From Craspedostauros australis (Eukaryota > Bacillariophyta > Bacillariophyceae > Mastogloiales > Achnanthaceae): a stretch of DNA of 64,000 nucleotides. This document shows, piece by piece, positions 1-9,668 of this stretch. How positions within the stretch are numbered: position 1 is the first letter of the stretch; the number at the start of each line of letters is the position of its first letter. Under the pieces are notes generated by a model, which made no database searches, was not told the DNA's origin, and worked only from the letters and a program-made list of their open reading frames with translations. The translations under genes were made by a program, and so were the position numbers. Where the stretch lies: assembly GCA_026770025.1 (NCBI GenBank), contig JAMXDE010000014.1:620001-684000 (forward strand). Reading direction: 5' to 3'.

Positions 1-2
1 GT

Positions 3-236
3 TGGGGATGGGACGCTGGTGCCATGGAGTACACCGACCTTATGGAGCGGGGTGTTCTTGACCCTGCCAAGGTCACCATCAACGCCGTGGAGAACTCTGC
101 CAGTGTCGCTGGATTGGTCTTGACAACGGAATGCCTGGTCACCGAGATTCCAGTGGAAATGAGCGAGGAGGACAAGCAAAAAATGTTCGACCAGCAATCC
201 ATGGCCGCCGGTATGGGACCAGGAATCACGCAGTAA
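3..236 (+). CDS. Chaperonin 60 (GroEL/Cpn60), C-terminal end only
   Basis: The frame is open from the window edge and reads GWDAGAMEYTDLMERGVLDP, followed by a match to the conserved end of group I chaperonins (DPAKVT, SASVAGLVLTTECLV) and a short acidic tail ending AAGMGPGITQ. Cpn60 forms the folding barrel of mitochondria or plastids. The N-terminal part, including the ATP site and any organelle targeting peptide, lies upstream, so the compartment cannot be decided. The internal ATG at 24 is not a real start, because the homology runs through it to the edge. The stop is TAA at 234. Confidence 0.9.
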   Translation, partial: WGWDAGAMEYTDLMERGVLDPAKVTINAVENSASVAGLVLTTECLVTEIPVEMSEEDKQKMFDQQSMAAGMGPGITQ

Positions 237-1064
237 GCAAGCAGCAAAAGCGAAAAGAAAACAAAGCAAACAAACAAGCAGATAAATGACAACATGAGAG
301 TAGGAAGTGCCCGCTAAGTCGCAGTAGTAGTGGCAGCAGCAGCAGGAGCCACAATAACAATAACAGAAGTAGCGACTGAAGGCTTGGTGGAAATACGAGG
401 CAACAGGATGAGAAACTCGTTGCAACAGACTTTTCCACCAATCTGCGAGTATGGTAGCTCGTACATGTATTGTCATCATCGACATTATCCTGTGTTGCTC
501 TTGGAATGATGGCACGGCACAGCAATCGCTGACATCAGAATAACGATCTGGCCCAATGTCTTCGGCGTCCAGCTGTGGGAAGCATTCATTGCCTTGTCCT
601 TGTCGCCCTTCGTGGTGCTTTGCCATTGTTGCATTCTTTAGATCCTTCGACTCAAAACGAATGTGGCTCGGCGTGTTAGACGCACGAGTAGCAACAAAAC
701 TAGACACACTGTGGGTAGAGTATTGGCCATCTGCTGCGCGTATCTGTGTTGGGAGCTGCGGTAATTTAATATAGAGCTGTCCCACAGCAAAACGAAGATC
801 TCTTGGATGGGCGACAACCAAGAGGTCAAGTCACCGCCACAGAGGCACCTTTGCCCCCTAACACCACACAATTCGCCATCAGCCATCACACAACTTGAAG
901 CGGCAGCCTCAGTCATATGTATGTGGGTAGTTGCAGCCACAGGATCAATCGTCAATATCATCTCAGCAGCAACAATAACAACGGCCAACAACGGCCAACA
1001 ACGACCAACTACCGACGCCGAGGCAAATCACCAACACGATCTGCCAACACGGTCTGCCAACACT
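237..1064. other. Intergenic region, no gene seen
   Basis: About 830 bp with short low-complexity stretches (CAACA- and CCAACAC-like runs around 970-1060). An open frame continues upstream of the next gene to an ATG at 807. That extension is polar and would bury the signal peptide that starts at 1065, so I treat it as 5' untranslated sequence. Confidence 0.5.
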
Positions 1065-3559
1065 ATGCAGCCCACGAAGATGACTGTACAGCTACCGTTC
1101 GCGCAGGTGATGATGCCGTTCTTGATGCTGGTGGTGGCGATGATGACTGTGCAACATCACTGTCACCAGCTGCATGCAACGGCATTTTCACCGCCCCTTA
1201 CATGTCGCCATGGACCGGGTCGCACGTGCCTCTCTTCCACGGTGCCTGGCGCCGACATCGAGCAGGAGACCGAGGATCTACAACCGACGATGCCCGACAG
1301 CGCCCAACTAGCCGCACGCGGAAAGGTCAACGAGATCGATTTCTGCATCGCCCCAGCGGATGTCTCTCTCTCACGTGCCTACGACTTGGCACCTAGGCCC
1401 GGCGATGCGCAGCAGCAAGAGCCGAAACCGGTCCAACCCACGACGCCCAAGGTGGCATCGTTGACGCGCGCCTTGAACAATGCATCTAACCGCGCTGTGC
1501 GTCGCATCCTTTTGGCACGTTGCTGGCCGTCGGCGGAGGCCCTCAATCTCAGTCTCCGCATGGTGGCCAAGGCTCAGATCGAGGCTCGAAAGGAGATGAA
1601 GATCTCGGGCACGGTGAACGGCCCGAAGTGCCCGGTGCCACGTCCCATCCTCAACATCTTGATGCGACGTAATGCGGGCACCCCCAAAAAGACGAGGTCC
1701 ACCCCCAAGGCAGGAGAGACGCCGATGCCCAAACCGAGAAGTCGGACGGATGCCGAATACGTCGCTGATCAGCTGGCGTCGTTCCGCGGCAAGTACGGGC
1801 AGATTCCGGGATACGAATGCGCGGAAGCTTACTTGGACACTATCCTTTGCCTTGCCACCACCGGCGAAGAGTCCGCTCGGGTCAAAGAGGTAAGACCTGC
1901 TTTCACGCTGCTGCTGTTGCTCGTATGCTATCGCGTACATTTGAAGTTTGGCCACTCCAGATGAAAGCAAAATATTCGTTGTTGGATACCATGCAATGCA
2001 GTCCCTCTTCTTCATCGTCGCCGCGGTTGTCTCGTCGCCTTCCTCTCCATACTCAACATATGGACGCCCCGCTCTGTGTCTACGTCTTCTCCCCCAACTC
2101 CTTTCCTTCCGTTGTGCTTATCAAACACACTACTCCAAACAACAATCCCCAAATGCAGGTGATAGACCTGAAGGTGTACGATGAATCCTACCGCAAGGTC
2201 AAGTCCGTTCTTCAAAGTGTCGGCGCTAAATTCGAGGAGAACCCCGACACTGGACGCCTCTGCATATTGGAAAAACTTGAGGATCAAGACATCTGCCTTT
2301 CCATGCTTGATAAGATCAGCCTCAGCAAAGAATCAACACATCCCGGCAATAGCAATGGCGTCACCAAAATGAATACCGTAGCAGCACCAGCAGTTCCTGC
2401 GAATGGCGCACAAGAAGCTGCAGGCACAGACGGTGCCGACGATGCTGCAGATAGCAGCAGCAAATCAGAGGAACAAGAAGAAGATGAAGAAGCACCAAAG
2501 TCCAAGAAAAGGCGATTGCCAAGAATTCAATTTTGGAAGCGCCGAGAGCCACCGACGGAAGAAGAGATCATGATTGATGAAAAAGAACAGGAGGAGCAAA
2601 CACCGCTCAAGCCAACGGATCTGGGTGGCGTCATCCTCAGCGCCGAAGAGCCAACCATGACCCGGCAGCTGAACGCCTTGTCCAACATTGTCAAACGCGC
2701 CCTGTTGTTCGGAGGTGACGAGGAACTCATCGTGCTATCAGAGACGTTGGATGCCAACAAGGCACCGTTCATTGATAGATGGTATCCAGGCACTTCCGCC
2801 GCCGCTGACGTCACAACGACTGATGGCGAGGTGGAGCGAGAAACTCGGCCAGGTGTGCAGTACCTTGACGCATTGATCATGCTGCTTCGCGAATGCTACG
2901 ATGAAGGTGTTGTCACCACGTTGGACCCCTTGGTGCCTGTGTCACCAAGCTACAGCAACGGCTACGAGAGGTTGATGGCATCCTTGGTGGAGCTGGGAAG
3001 CGGATACGTTCGGGTGTCAGCTGCCTCCGTCATGACGATGCCAAAGCCAAGGACAGCAACGGAGGAACTGGGACGATTCGCTGTTTGGGAGTCGTATTTC
3101 AGGCAGCAGAACGGCGAGGTCAGTTCGTCTTATCCCACCGATCTGGAAGGGTCGTGGATAGTGGAGGATGAAGTTGGTGGTGAAGTGATCGGCGTGAGCA
3201 CGGTCATCTTGGAACCCCAAGGACAGGTGAACGTGGAGCCACCGATGCAAGGGTTGAGATGGCGATTGGATCCGGGCCCGACACACTTGGACACCTGCAC
3301 GTTCCAGGTGCTTGGCACGGATGGTACGGTCCTCCAGTACCGCGGCTTTGTGGATCGAGGCGCCAGACTGGAGGCCCGCTTCTCAAAGCGTTCCATCCAA
3401 ATCCGGGGTTCGGTCATGTTTCAAATGCGCGACGGCGAGATCGCAACGGGCGCTGCGGACGATTACTGGAGGGATATGTTGCCTGTCAACTACAAGACGG
3501 GGACAACAAAGTTCGTCATGAAGAAGGACAAGACGAAGGAAACAGCCAGCGAAGCGTAA
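1065..3559 (+). CDS. Plastid-targeted protein of unknown function, two exons
   Basis: Two exons, 1065-1889 and 2159-3559, are joined by a phase-0 GT-AG intron (GTAAGA donor, GCAG acceptor, 269 nt), giving 741 aa. ATG 1065 was chosen because it begins a hydrophobic signal segment (residues 8-28) followed by ATAFSPP near residue 40, a typical ochrophyte plastid-import cleavage motif. Residues 95-310 are mostly helical (LTRALNNASNRAVRRILLAR; EAYLDTILCLATT). Next comes a charged, low-complexity linker (about 330-410). The C-terminal third looks beta-rich (LEGSWIVEDEVGG onwards) and could be a small barrel of the plastid lipocalin/fibrillin kind, but I cannot show this. The block across the splice junction vaguely recalls a PUB-type helical domain, which is unproven. 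It faces the next gene tail to tail, 120 bp apart. Confidence 0.75.
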
Positions 3560-3679
3560 CTGAACGTACATCGAGTAGTATGTGCTCAACGAGAGTATAC
3601 CGTATGGCACCATGATGAGAGAAAACGAAGATGGATTTCATCCTCAATACTCTCATATATTGTGCTAGTTAGCACTACT

Positions 3680-5005
3680 CTATGTCCATTGCCGCTGCGG
3701 CCGATTACCAAAGTTGCCTCTGCCAACACCACGGCCATAGCTTCTCCGATCCTCGCTTCTGGGACCATCCCACTGTCTGGCATCGTTGCTGTTGTCAAAT
3801 CTTCCGGAGCCGCGATCAAATCCACGCCCAAATCCACGTCCTCTCCCAAAGCTTCGTCCGAAACCTCTTCCAGGTTCCCTTCCACTACCTCTTCCAGGTC
3901 CTCCTCGTGGAGGTCCACGCCCACGCCCAGCACCACGTCCGCGCCCGCGCCCTCCACTCATGTCCCGCCGGCCGCCTCCATTTTGCTTGTCCTTCATGTA
4001 CTGCAACCGCTCCTGGTGCGGTCGAGAACTCAAGTGTTCCTGCAGTTGTGTCGGGCTCGTCAATTGCTTACGACAAAGCTTGCAATACGATGCCTTGCGT
4101 TCCATTTCAACAGCGGTCTTGTGAAATTCTGTCGTTCTGTGCTGGTGGAATTCTTCCTCCGTATCATACTGCTTCGCGCAAACGCGGCAGTAGCACGACA
4201 GTTTTTCTGACGATCGGGCTTGGTAGTTGTTAAGGAGTTCCTTGACAGTATCCTGGATTTCCTGTTTGGCTTTGTCATCATTGTCGTTGTTGTTGTTGTT
4301 GTTGTTGTGACTCCGTTGGTTCTGCTTTTGTTTTTTGGATTTGGGCTTCGCTGTATCAATGCCTTTCAATTTCCTTTTCATCGGCGCTGGCAGCATGTGC
4401 TGCGGCAGCGGGTTGATCCTTTCATTCTCCAGCGAGGAAAGACGAAGGACGGCTTTCTCATCACCTTCTTCACCCTCTTCACCATCGCCACCATCGCCAC
4501 CATTGTCGTTGTCACCATCATCATCAGTTTCCGACTCACCCTCGCTGCTGCCGTCGGATGACGCCGCCAATTCCTGTTCCAAGCGCCTGATTTCTTCATC
4601 CAAATCGACCTCCTTCTTGTCTTCGGCAAAGCTCACCGATTTTGGCTTTTGCGGGGCCTCTGCTTCTTTCATCCTTGCTCGGCGCATTCTTTCTGCGAAT
4701 GGGATTTCAGTATCTGCATCCGCATCCACATCCTGTTTCTCGTCCTTGCCATCATCCTTCTCCGCCCCGCTCGATTGCTTCGCTGCATCCTTCACCGCCA
4801 CCTTGCGCCCGTATCGCTTCCCATCTTTCACAATCACACCCTCCTTCGCAAGAGTCTTGAGCAACGTCTTGAGCTTTTCTTTGTCAACCCTCGCTCGCTG
4901 CTGCACAGCATGCAACAGATCCTTGACTTTCCGTGGCTTGCCATTTTCATCAGCATTAATCACATCGATCACGGCCCGCCGCAGTTGCTTGGATTTCTTG
5001 CCCAT
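3680..5005 (-). CDS. C2H2 (U1/matrin-like) zinc-finger protein with RGG tail
   Basis: 441 aa. Residues 1-70 are basic and helical (KVKDLLHAVQQ; LKTLLKTLAKEGVIV) and resemble a winged-helix fold. Residues 80-235 are acidic and low complexity, ending with a poly-Asn run encoded by a GTT/AAC microsatellite. Two C2H2 fingers follow: CRVCAKQYDTEEEFHQH and CKLCRKQLTSPTQLQEH, each closed by a second His (TEFH; RPH). This spacing is usual for RNA-binding U1/matrin-type fingers. The last 100 residues are a Gly/Arg tail (RGRGRG, GRGFGR), typical of RNA-binding proteins. A nuclear or nucleolar RNA role is inferred; no orthologue is recognised. A copia-type LTR begins 230 bp upstream of the start codon. 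Confidence 0.8.
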   Translation of the reverse strand: MGKKSKQLRRAVIDVINADENGKPRKVKDLLHAVQQRARVDKEKLKTLLKTLAKEGVIVKDGKRYGRKVAVKDAAKQSSGAEKDDGKDEKQDVDADADTEIPFAERMRRARMKEAEAPQKPKSVSFAEDKKEVDLDEEIRRLEQELAASSDGSSEGESETDDDGDNDNGGDGGDGEEGEEGDEKAVLRLSSLENERINPLPQHMLPAPMKRKLKGIDTAKPKSKKQKQNQRSHNNNNNNNDNDDKAKQEIQDTVKELLNNYQARSSEKLSCYCRVCAKQYDTEEEFHQHRTTEFHKTAVEMERKASYCKLCRKQLTSPTQLQEHLSSRPHQERLQYMKDKQNGGGRRDMSGGRGRGRGAGRGRGPPRGGPGRGSGREPGRGFGRSFGRGRGFGRGFDRGSGRFDNSNDARQWDGPRSEDRRSYGRGVGRGNFGNRPQRQWT

Positions 5006-5154
5006 CGTTGAGACGCAATCGGTTGTTTGGATTGTGCAATATCCACGATGCTCGTACTCGGAGTGCGGCGACTTCAGTTGCCCTTGCGCTGGCAGTGGAA
5101 GCTTGTCTTCGTTCTAGTCGTATGCGTACGATTCTGATTGTGGGCGTGGGTGGT

Positions 5155-5192
5155 GATGCGGATGTGGATGTGGATGTGGATGTGGATGTGGA
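5155..5192. repeat. GATGTG hexamer microsatellite
   Basis: About six tandem copies of GATGTG, lying between the zinc-finger gene start and the reduced LTR element. Confidence 0.85.
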
Positions 5193-5234
5193 AGACGACT
5201 GTTCTCTTAGTTCTCGTTTGGAATTGATCAGTGT

Positions 5235-5506
5235 TATTGGAATCTGGGCTGATGGTAACGACTGTGGATGATCAGTGTGTGTGCTAACTGTGTTGTGTAG
5301 GGATTATGAGGCATACCTCGCTACTTTTGTTGTGTTTCGCTTTGTTCTGTTCCATCAGCGTTCGTGCACGTATTTCGATGTTTGCCTTCTCGTTTCTCTT
5401 TGCTGTTGCGTCTTGATCGCTGCTGTGTGGTCGTCGTATCTTTTGTGTTTCCGATTCATGCGATCGTAGCTCCATGTCTCCGGTTCGTGCGGTCGTGGCT
5501 CCAATA
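5235..5506 (-). repeat. 3' LTR of the reduced copia-type element
   Basis: 272 bp, matching 6999-7270 base for base by eye, at a constant offset of 1764. It ends in the inverted heptamers TATTGGA and TCCAATA. In element orientation (minus) this is the downstream LTR, and it is the one nearest the zinc-finger gene start at 5005. Confidence 0.92.
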
Positions 5507-5528
5507 CGCCCCTTTATAACCTCACTTG

Positions 5529-6791
5529 TCAATGGGCACGTGAGGGTGTAATCCAGACACAGGGCAACTCACGTGTGCTTCTTTCAGCATGGGTAGTAGG
5601 CTCAGCTGGTTGTGGATCGTCCGGACAGTAGGCTTTGGCTTCGATAAGACGGGGATGGATGCAGAAAAGAGACAGCTGTCTCAGCCTCATGAATACGGAT
5701 CTGCTGAGCGATTTGGTCAGTGTGTCTGCTTTGAGCCAATGTGGTGGTGGTGGCTTTGGTTCCGGCCGCAGTGCAGCAACAGGGATATCTGGTGGCATGC
5801 GAAGGATGGGAGTTGCGTGATGAGCATGTTTCACCCAAGATCCGCAGCGATGTGTCAGGGTCGACCAAAGATGAGATGATTGGCGCCCCTTTATCACAGA
5901 CGGACGGCTGGGCTGGATGTGGCGCCCCTGGACAGAAGGAGGCGGACCAGGACCTGGAGTACGAACAGGAGCGAGGACAGGCAGTACGGTCGGTGGTGAT
6001 CGGACATCGTCACTGGAAGGAATGTCATGTCTGGTTGTATCTGGAACAGGTGCTGGGGGTCGCAAGGGAACACGATACGCAGCTCTGTGTGGGTCACTGG
6101 TTTTGGTTGCAAATGGCTTGATTGCTGTCCGCATGGGGAATGGCTGCGGAGGTGGAGCGCCGGAAGTACATGGTGTCATGATGTTGATGGCTGGAGGTGA
6201 TGGCAAAGTGGCCAAGTCGCCATATATTTCTGGCGGGAAGTTACTGTCATAACCCCCTTTCATGCACTTGAGCCATGCGGTCGGAGTGAGTTCAGGGATA
6301 CCGAACCATGTCGCAGAGTTCTTCTGTGCGTGCTTGTCGTGTGAGATGACTGCCTTGGTGATGTCCTGTATTGGGGACAGCACTGTGTCACAAAAAGCTG
6401 CATATGCATCCTTGGTTATGTCGTCAGGATCTGGTTCAAGAACTTGATTTGGAGCGATGGTCTCCAAATCCTTCTCGATGTACGCGCGAAAGCGATGGAG
6501 CGCAATCAAGTCTGGGATAAGCGAGCAGGTTGTGGCGGGGCATCGCAGGTGGATCAATATAGATCCAGTCTGTAGACGTGAGAGGAATCCCACCCTCCGG
6601 AGGACGCGTTTGATATCCAGGCCATCGCGTGCTTGCTTGGTCTCAAACATCGGGGCGAGGTAGATGAAGGGTTCGGAAAACCCGAGGACGGTGCGGAGGA
6701 ATTCGACGGTTTGCTTTGTCTTGTCAGGCGGCTCGCGGGGCATCCGGAAACCGGATGTGGTGACAATCCCCTTAACAGAGCGAGCCATCAT
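5529..6791 (-). CDS. Gag-like/RNase H-like ORF of the reduced copia element
   Basis: 420 aa from ATG 6791; an upstream in-frame TTG is not needed. Early residues (PPDKTKQTVEFLRTVLGFSE and later LIPDLIALHRFRAYIEKDL) align with the gag start of the large copia protein in this window (ETVKYLLEELQFSNAF; LMPDFVRMRHIRSYIDEKAL). The middle is Pro-rich without recognisable domains. Residues about 352-395 (ADTLTKSLSRSVF, LRQLSLF) align with the end of the large element's RNase H region (ADILTKPVSKATF, LTKLSLF). This is a fossil-type, non-autonomous coding region; no enzymatic motif is visible. Confidence 0.8.
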   Translation of the reverse strand: MMARSVKGIVTTSGFRMPREPPDKTKQTVEFLRTVLGFSEPFIYLAPMFETKQARDGLDIKRVLRRVGFLSRLQTGSILIHLRCPATTCSLIPDLIALHRFRAYIEKDLETIAPNQVLEPDPDDITKDAYAAFCDTVLSPIQDITKAVISHDKHAQKNSATWFGIPELTPTAWLKCMKGGYDSNFPPEIYGDLATLPSPPAINIMTPCTSGAPPPQPFPMRTAIKPFATKTSDPHRAAYRVPLRPPAPVPDTTRHDIPSSDDVRSPPTVLPVLAPVRTPGPGPPPSVQGRHIQPSRPSVIKGRQSSHLWSTLTHRCGSWVKHAHHATPILRMPPDIPVAALRPEPKPPPPHWLKADTLTKSLSRSVFMRLRQLSLFCIHPRLIEAKAYCPDDPQPAEPTTHAERSTRELPCVWITPSRAH

Positions 6792-6998
6792 GATGCAAGC
6801 GCAGTGCGTAGCAGTCTCAGTTCGAGATAGCGCCAGGTATCCCCCCCAACAGTCGAATCCTCCGCGCGAAGAAGTGCCACAAAACCAAACTGCCCCAAAA
6901 TGCCTCAATGCCTCAATCAAACGGCGAACGGCGACGGCGGCGGCAACGGCAACAGCAAGCGTCCGGGAACGATCAGTGAGTCGAAGGTCCTGATAAAC

Positions 6999-7270
6999 TA
7001 TTGGAATCTGGGCTGATGGTAACGACTGTGGATGATCAGTGTGTGTGCTAACTGTGTTGTGTAGGGATTATGAGGCATACCTCGCTACTTTTGTTGTGTT
7101 TCGCTTTGTTCTGTTCCATCAGCGTTCGTGCACGTATTTCGATGTTTGCCTTCTCGTTTCTCTTTGCTGTTGCGTCTTGATCGCTGCTGTGTGGTCGTCG
7201 TATCTTTTGTGTTTCCGATTCATGCGATCGTAGCTCCATGTCTCCGGTTCGTGCGGTCGTGGCTCCAATA
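6999..7270 (-). repeat. 5' LTR of the reduced copia-type element
   Basis: Second copy of the 272-bp LTR. Downstream on the minus strand it is followed by the candidate primer site GTTTATCAG. The right-hand target duplication AGTGT is at 7271-7275. Confidence 0.92.
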
Positions 7271-7275
7271 AGTGT

Positions 7276-7922
7276 CACAAATCGTTGGTTGGCAGAAGGC
7301 TGGTAATTTTAGATATTATCAATTCAACATAACTCCATACGGAGTAATAATTTGAATACGAACATGGGACCCCGTGAATTAATTTCGATGTATAATTAAA
7401 TGCGCTACAATAATGAGATTCTTCGGGCTTGGTGGTGAAGGAAGGCGCCTACCTACAAGCACAAGGAATGTGCCCAGCTATCTCCGCGGCCACCAGCTGA
7501 ATGAAGCAACTCGAGCAGAGACAACATCCTGCAGAAGTCGGCAGCGCTCCACAAGCACTACACTTCGTGTCACCCACATATTACGCTTTATTGATGCTCT
7601 TACCAGGAACGTTGAGATCAATTCTTTGCATGTAGTCTACATACTATTATATCTTATCGTACTCGTAGTTGAACAGGTTGTGATGGACCCCCAAGCGCAA
7701 AGCGACTGCGCTTGGTCTACAGCATATGTATGTGTAGTGCACCAATGCTCCATTCTTCTTTCGACAGCAACCGTTCGAGTACTCGTGTTTATGCAACAGA
7801 CGAACAAACAAACAAGCGAACAACAACAACCGCACCACCAGGATTCTCCTCCCAATCATGCTGTGGCACTAAGTGGAAGAAGACGGCGTGGTAGCGAAGT
7901 GTGCGTGCCATATCCCATTTCA
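7276..7922. other. Intergenic, AT-rich; no gene seen
   Basis: This is the 3' flank of the MORN gene. It holds an AT-rich block (7300-7400) with the small hairpin ACTCC-atac-GGAGT (7332-7345), and the perfect palindrome CGAGTACTCG at 7776-7785, a motif that recurs in other spacers of the window. Confidence 0.5.
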
Positions 7923-9668
7923 TCAGGCCGCCCCGGCACTCGTGAGATCATCTGCCGTCGCATCGCCCTTGAACTCATTGTTTTCGAACCGTCCTCGCAG
8001 GACCGCAAGCTTGGAATTCTCTTGGCACAGCTTCTTGCGACAGAACAAGGTGCCTTCGCCATGCATCACGCCATTCGTGAAGTCGCCAACGTACAGATCG
8101 CGATTGTCGAAGCGGAAGACGCCAGCTCCGTGCGGGACGCCTCTCATGAGGCTGCCGTTGTAGGAACCGGTGAAGGCGATGCCCCTGATGATGAGCTGCA
8201 GCCGAAGTCGGTGGGCCTGGATGGGGAGCGGCTCGCTGTCTTGCATCAGGAGCTTGCGGGACGGACGGCCCGGCCGGCACTTCATGAGGAGCTGGACGGT
8301 CTCGATGTAGCGGGTGGCGGCGGGAAGATCCACATCCTTGGAGGAGTCCAGGTCGGAGACTGAGAATCCAGAGATCGGGACGAACGGCTGGATGGCCATA
8401 CGCTTCGGCTCGATGACTGGGGTAACGTCGTCCGAGGAGGGAAGCCGGCACCGGACGAATGGTTCGTCGAATGGTGTCAGGAGTGACACCATGTCCGAAG
8501 TGACGCTTTGGTTTTCGCCTTGGTTGGAGTTCCGCAGCGGGATTTCGATCCTGTCTGGCACTTCAGCCGGTGTTCGCATGGAACTCGGAAGGTAGCTCAG
8601 GTTCGCAACCCCGACTGGGTCACCAATGTCGCATTCGGCGGCTGGGTCGTCCTCGGGGAGGAGACGTGGGTAGTGCACAGATGGGAGGGGGCTGTGATCT
8701 TGCTGTTGCAATTGCTCAAGCAGCGACAGCTGTTGTTGTTGCTGCTGCTCTTGCCCCGCTCGCCTTTGGTTGCATTGCAGCAGGAGCTGTTGCTGCTCTT
8801 GGACTTGCTGTTCGTGCTGATGCTTCATGAGCAGGCTGGGGTCTCCGAGCGTGCCGATCAACTCGCGAACGCAGCTTCGAAGAAAAGCCAGTTCCTCGTT
8901 TGCGCTGTCGGTCTTCGTATTGGGAGTTACTCCTTCGTCCATGGCACGTTCAAAGGCCCCCTTGAAGAATCCGAGACGTTCGTAGCGCGTGGCATGCGTT
9001 GTTGCCGTCTTCCCAGCGGCCTGGCCAAAGGCCTTCGCAGCCACGACCGATTCGGCCGCGTTAAGCTCGTGCTCGCCACATAGCTCGTCCAGACAGTGCG
9101 CCTCGAACTGCACGATGTCGTGGTCGAGGAGACGGGTTGGCTGGGATGGCACGTTCGTCTCGATGTGCGACAGCAAGTCTTGATATCCCGATGATGCGTA
9201 GGAAAGGAACATATGTGGTGTGGATGCGTTATGATCATCATCGAGTGACGACGATGTCACACTTCCGCGTTGTCGTGAAGAAGAAGATGATGAGGACGAC
9301 GACGTAGACGTGGATGGGATTGGCAGCGAGAGCGATCCGGAATCAGTGGATGGCTGCCTCCTTGTCATGGGAGGCGTCGTTTCGGTTTTTCCAGCGCCGT
9401 GTTCTCCCTCCTTTTGCTTCTGCTCCTGTCCACATTCCGCGGCCGGTTCATCAAAGAGCAAATCGGACGGGATTGCTGGTGCGGCGTAAGGAAGGAAGAG
9501 GTGGGGTGACGGCGAGGTTTCAACGCGGCTGCCAAGCAGGCTGGAGAGCCCGCTGATGCTGCTGCAGACGGAGTCGGAATCGACGAAGAGATGTGGTTCT
9601 TCATCGAAGTCATCTCGAAGGATGAACTCCACATCCCTGAAGGCCTGGACTTGCATGGCGACCGACAT
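7923..9668 (-). CDS. MORN-repeat protein
   Basis: 581 aa from ATG 9668. The open frame extends further upstream but has no earlier ATG. Most of the protein is low complexity: acidic and Ser-rich at the N-terminus, then Gln-rich runs around residues 330-400 (EQQQLLLQ; QEQQQQQQLSLLEQL). Near residues 490-545 are MORN repeats (FTGSYNGSLMRGVPHGAGVF and DLYVGDFTNGVMHGEGTLF), with a partial third (LRGRFENNEFKGDA). MORN repeats bind membranes or act as scaffolds; the substrate here is unknown. No catalytic domain is visible. Confidence 0.75.
   Translation of the reverse strand: MSVAMQVQAFRDVEFILRDDFDEEPHLFVDSDSVCSSISGLSSLLGSRVETSPSPHLFLPYAAPAIPSDLLFDEPAAECGQEQKQKEGEHGAGKTETTPPMTRRQPSTDSGSLSLPIPSTSTSSSSSSSSSRQRGSVTSSSLDDDHNASTPHMFLSYASSGYQDLLSHIETNVPSQPTRLLDHDIVQFEAHCLDELCGEHELNAAESVVAAKAFGQAAGKTATTHATRYERLGFFKGAFERAMDEGVTPNTKTDSANEELAFLRSCVRELIGTLGDPSLLMKHQHEQQVQEQQQLLLQCNQRRAGQEQQQQQQLSLLEQLQQQDHSPLPSVHYPRLLPEDDPAAECDIGDPVGVANLSYLPSSMRTPAEVPDRIEIPLRNSNQGENQSVTSDMVSLLTPFDEPFVRCRLPSSDDVTPVIEPKRMAIQPFVPISGFSVSDLDSSKDVDLPAATRYIETVQLLMKCRPGRPSRKLLMQDSEPLPIQAHRLRLQLIIRGIAFTGSYNGSLMRGVPHGAGVFRFDNRDLYVGDFTNGVMHGEGTLFCRKKLCQENSKLAVLRGRFENNEFKGDATADDLTSAGAA

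Larger units (their letters stand above)
5235..7270 (-). mobile_element. Reduced, non-autonomous Ty1/copia-type LTR element
   Basis: A 2036-bp element bounded by two 272-bp LTRs that look identical and flanked by a 5-bp target duplication (AGTGT at 5230-5234 and 7271-7275). LTR ends are TATTGGA...TCCAATA. On the minus strand the 5' LTR is followed by GTTTATCAG, a candidate primer site, and the 3' LTR is preceded by AAAGGGGCG, a candidate polypurine tract. Both are shared with the 8.2-kb element at 49876-58111. The single internal ORF keeps a gag-like beginning and an RNase H-like end but no protease, integrase or reverse-transcriptase motifs, so it is broken as an autonomous element and would need proteins supplied by others. 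Identical LTRs suggest a very recent insertion. LTR interiors differ from those of the large element, so its parent is a sister family. Confidence 0.9.

Noticed and set aside
7413-8363. Plus-strand ORF overlapping the MORN gene
   Set aside because: Most of it is antisense to the MORN-repeat coding region, which has clear domain support; the remainder is spacer.
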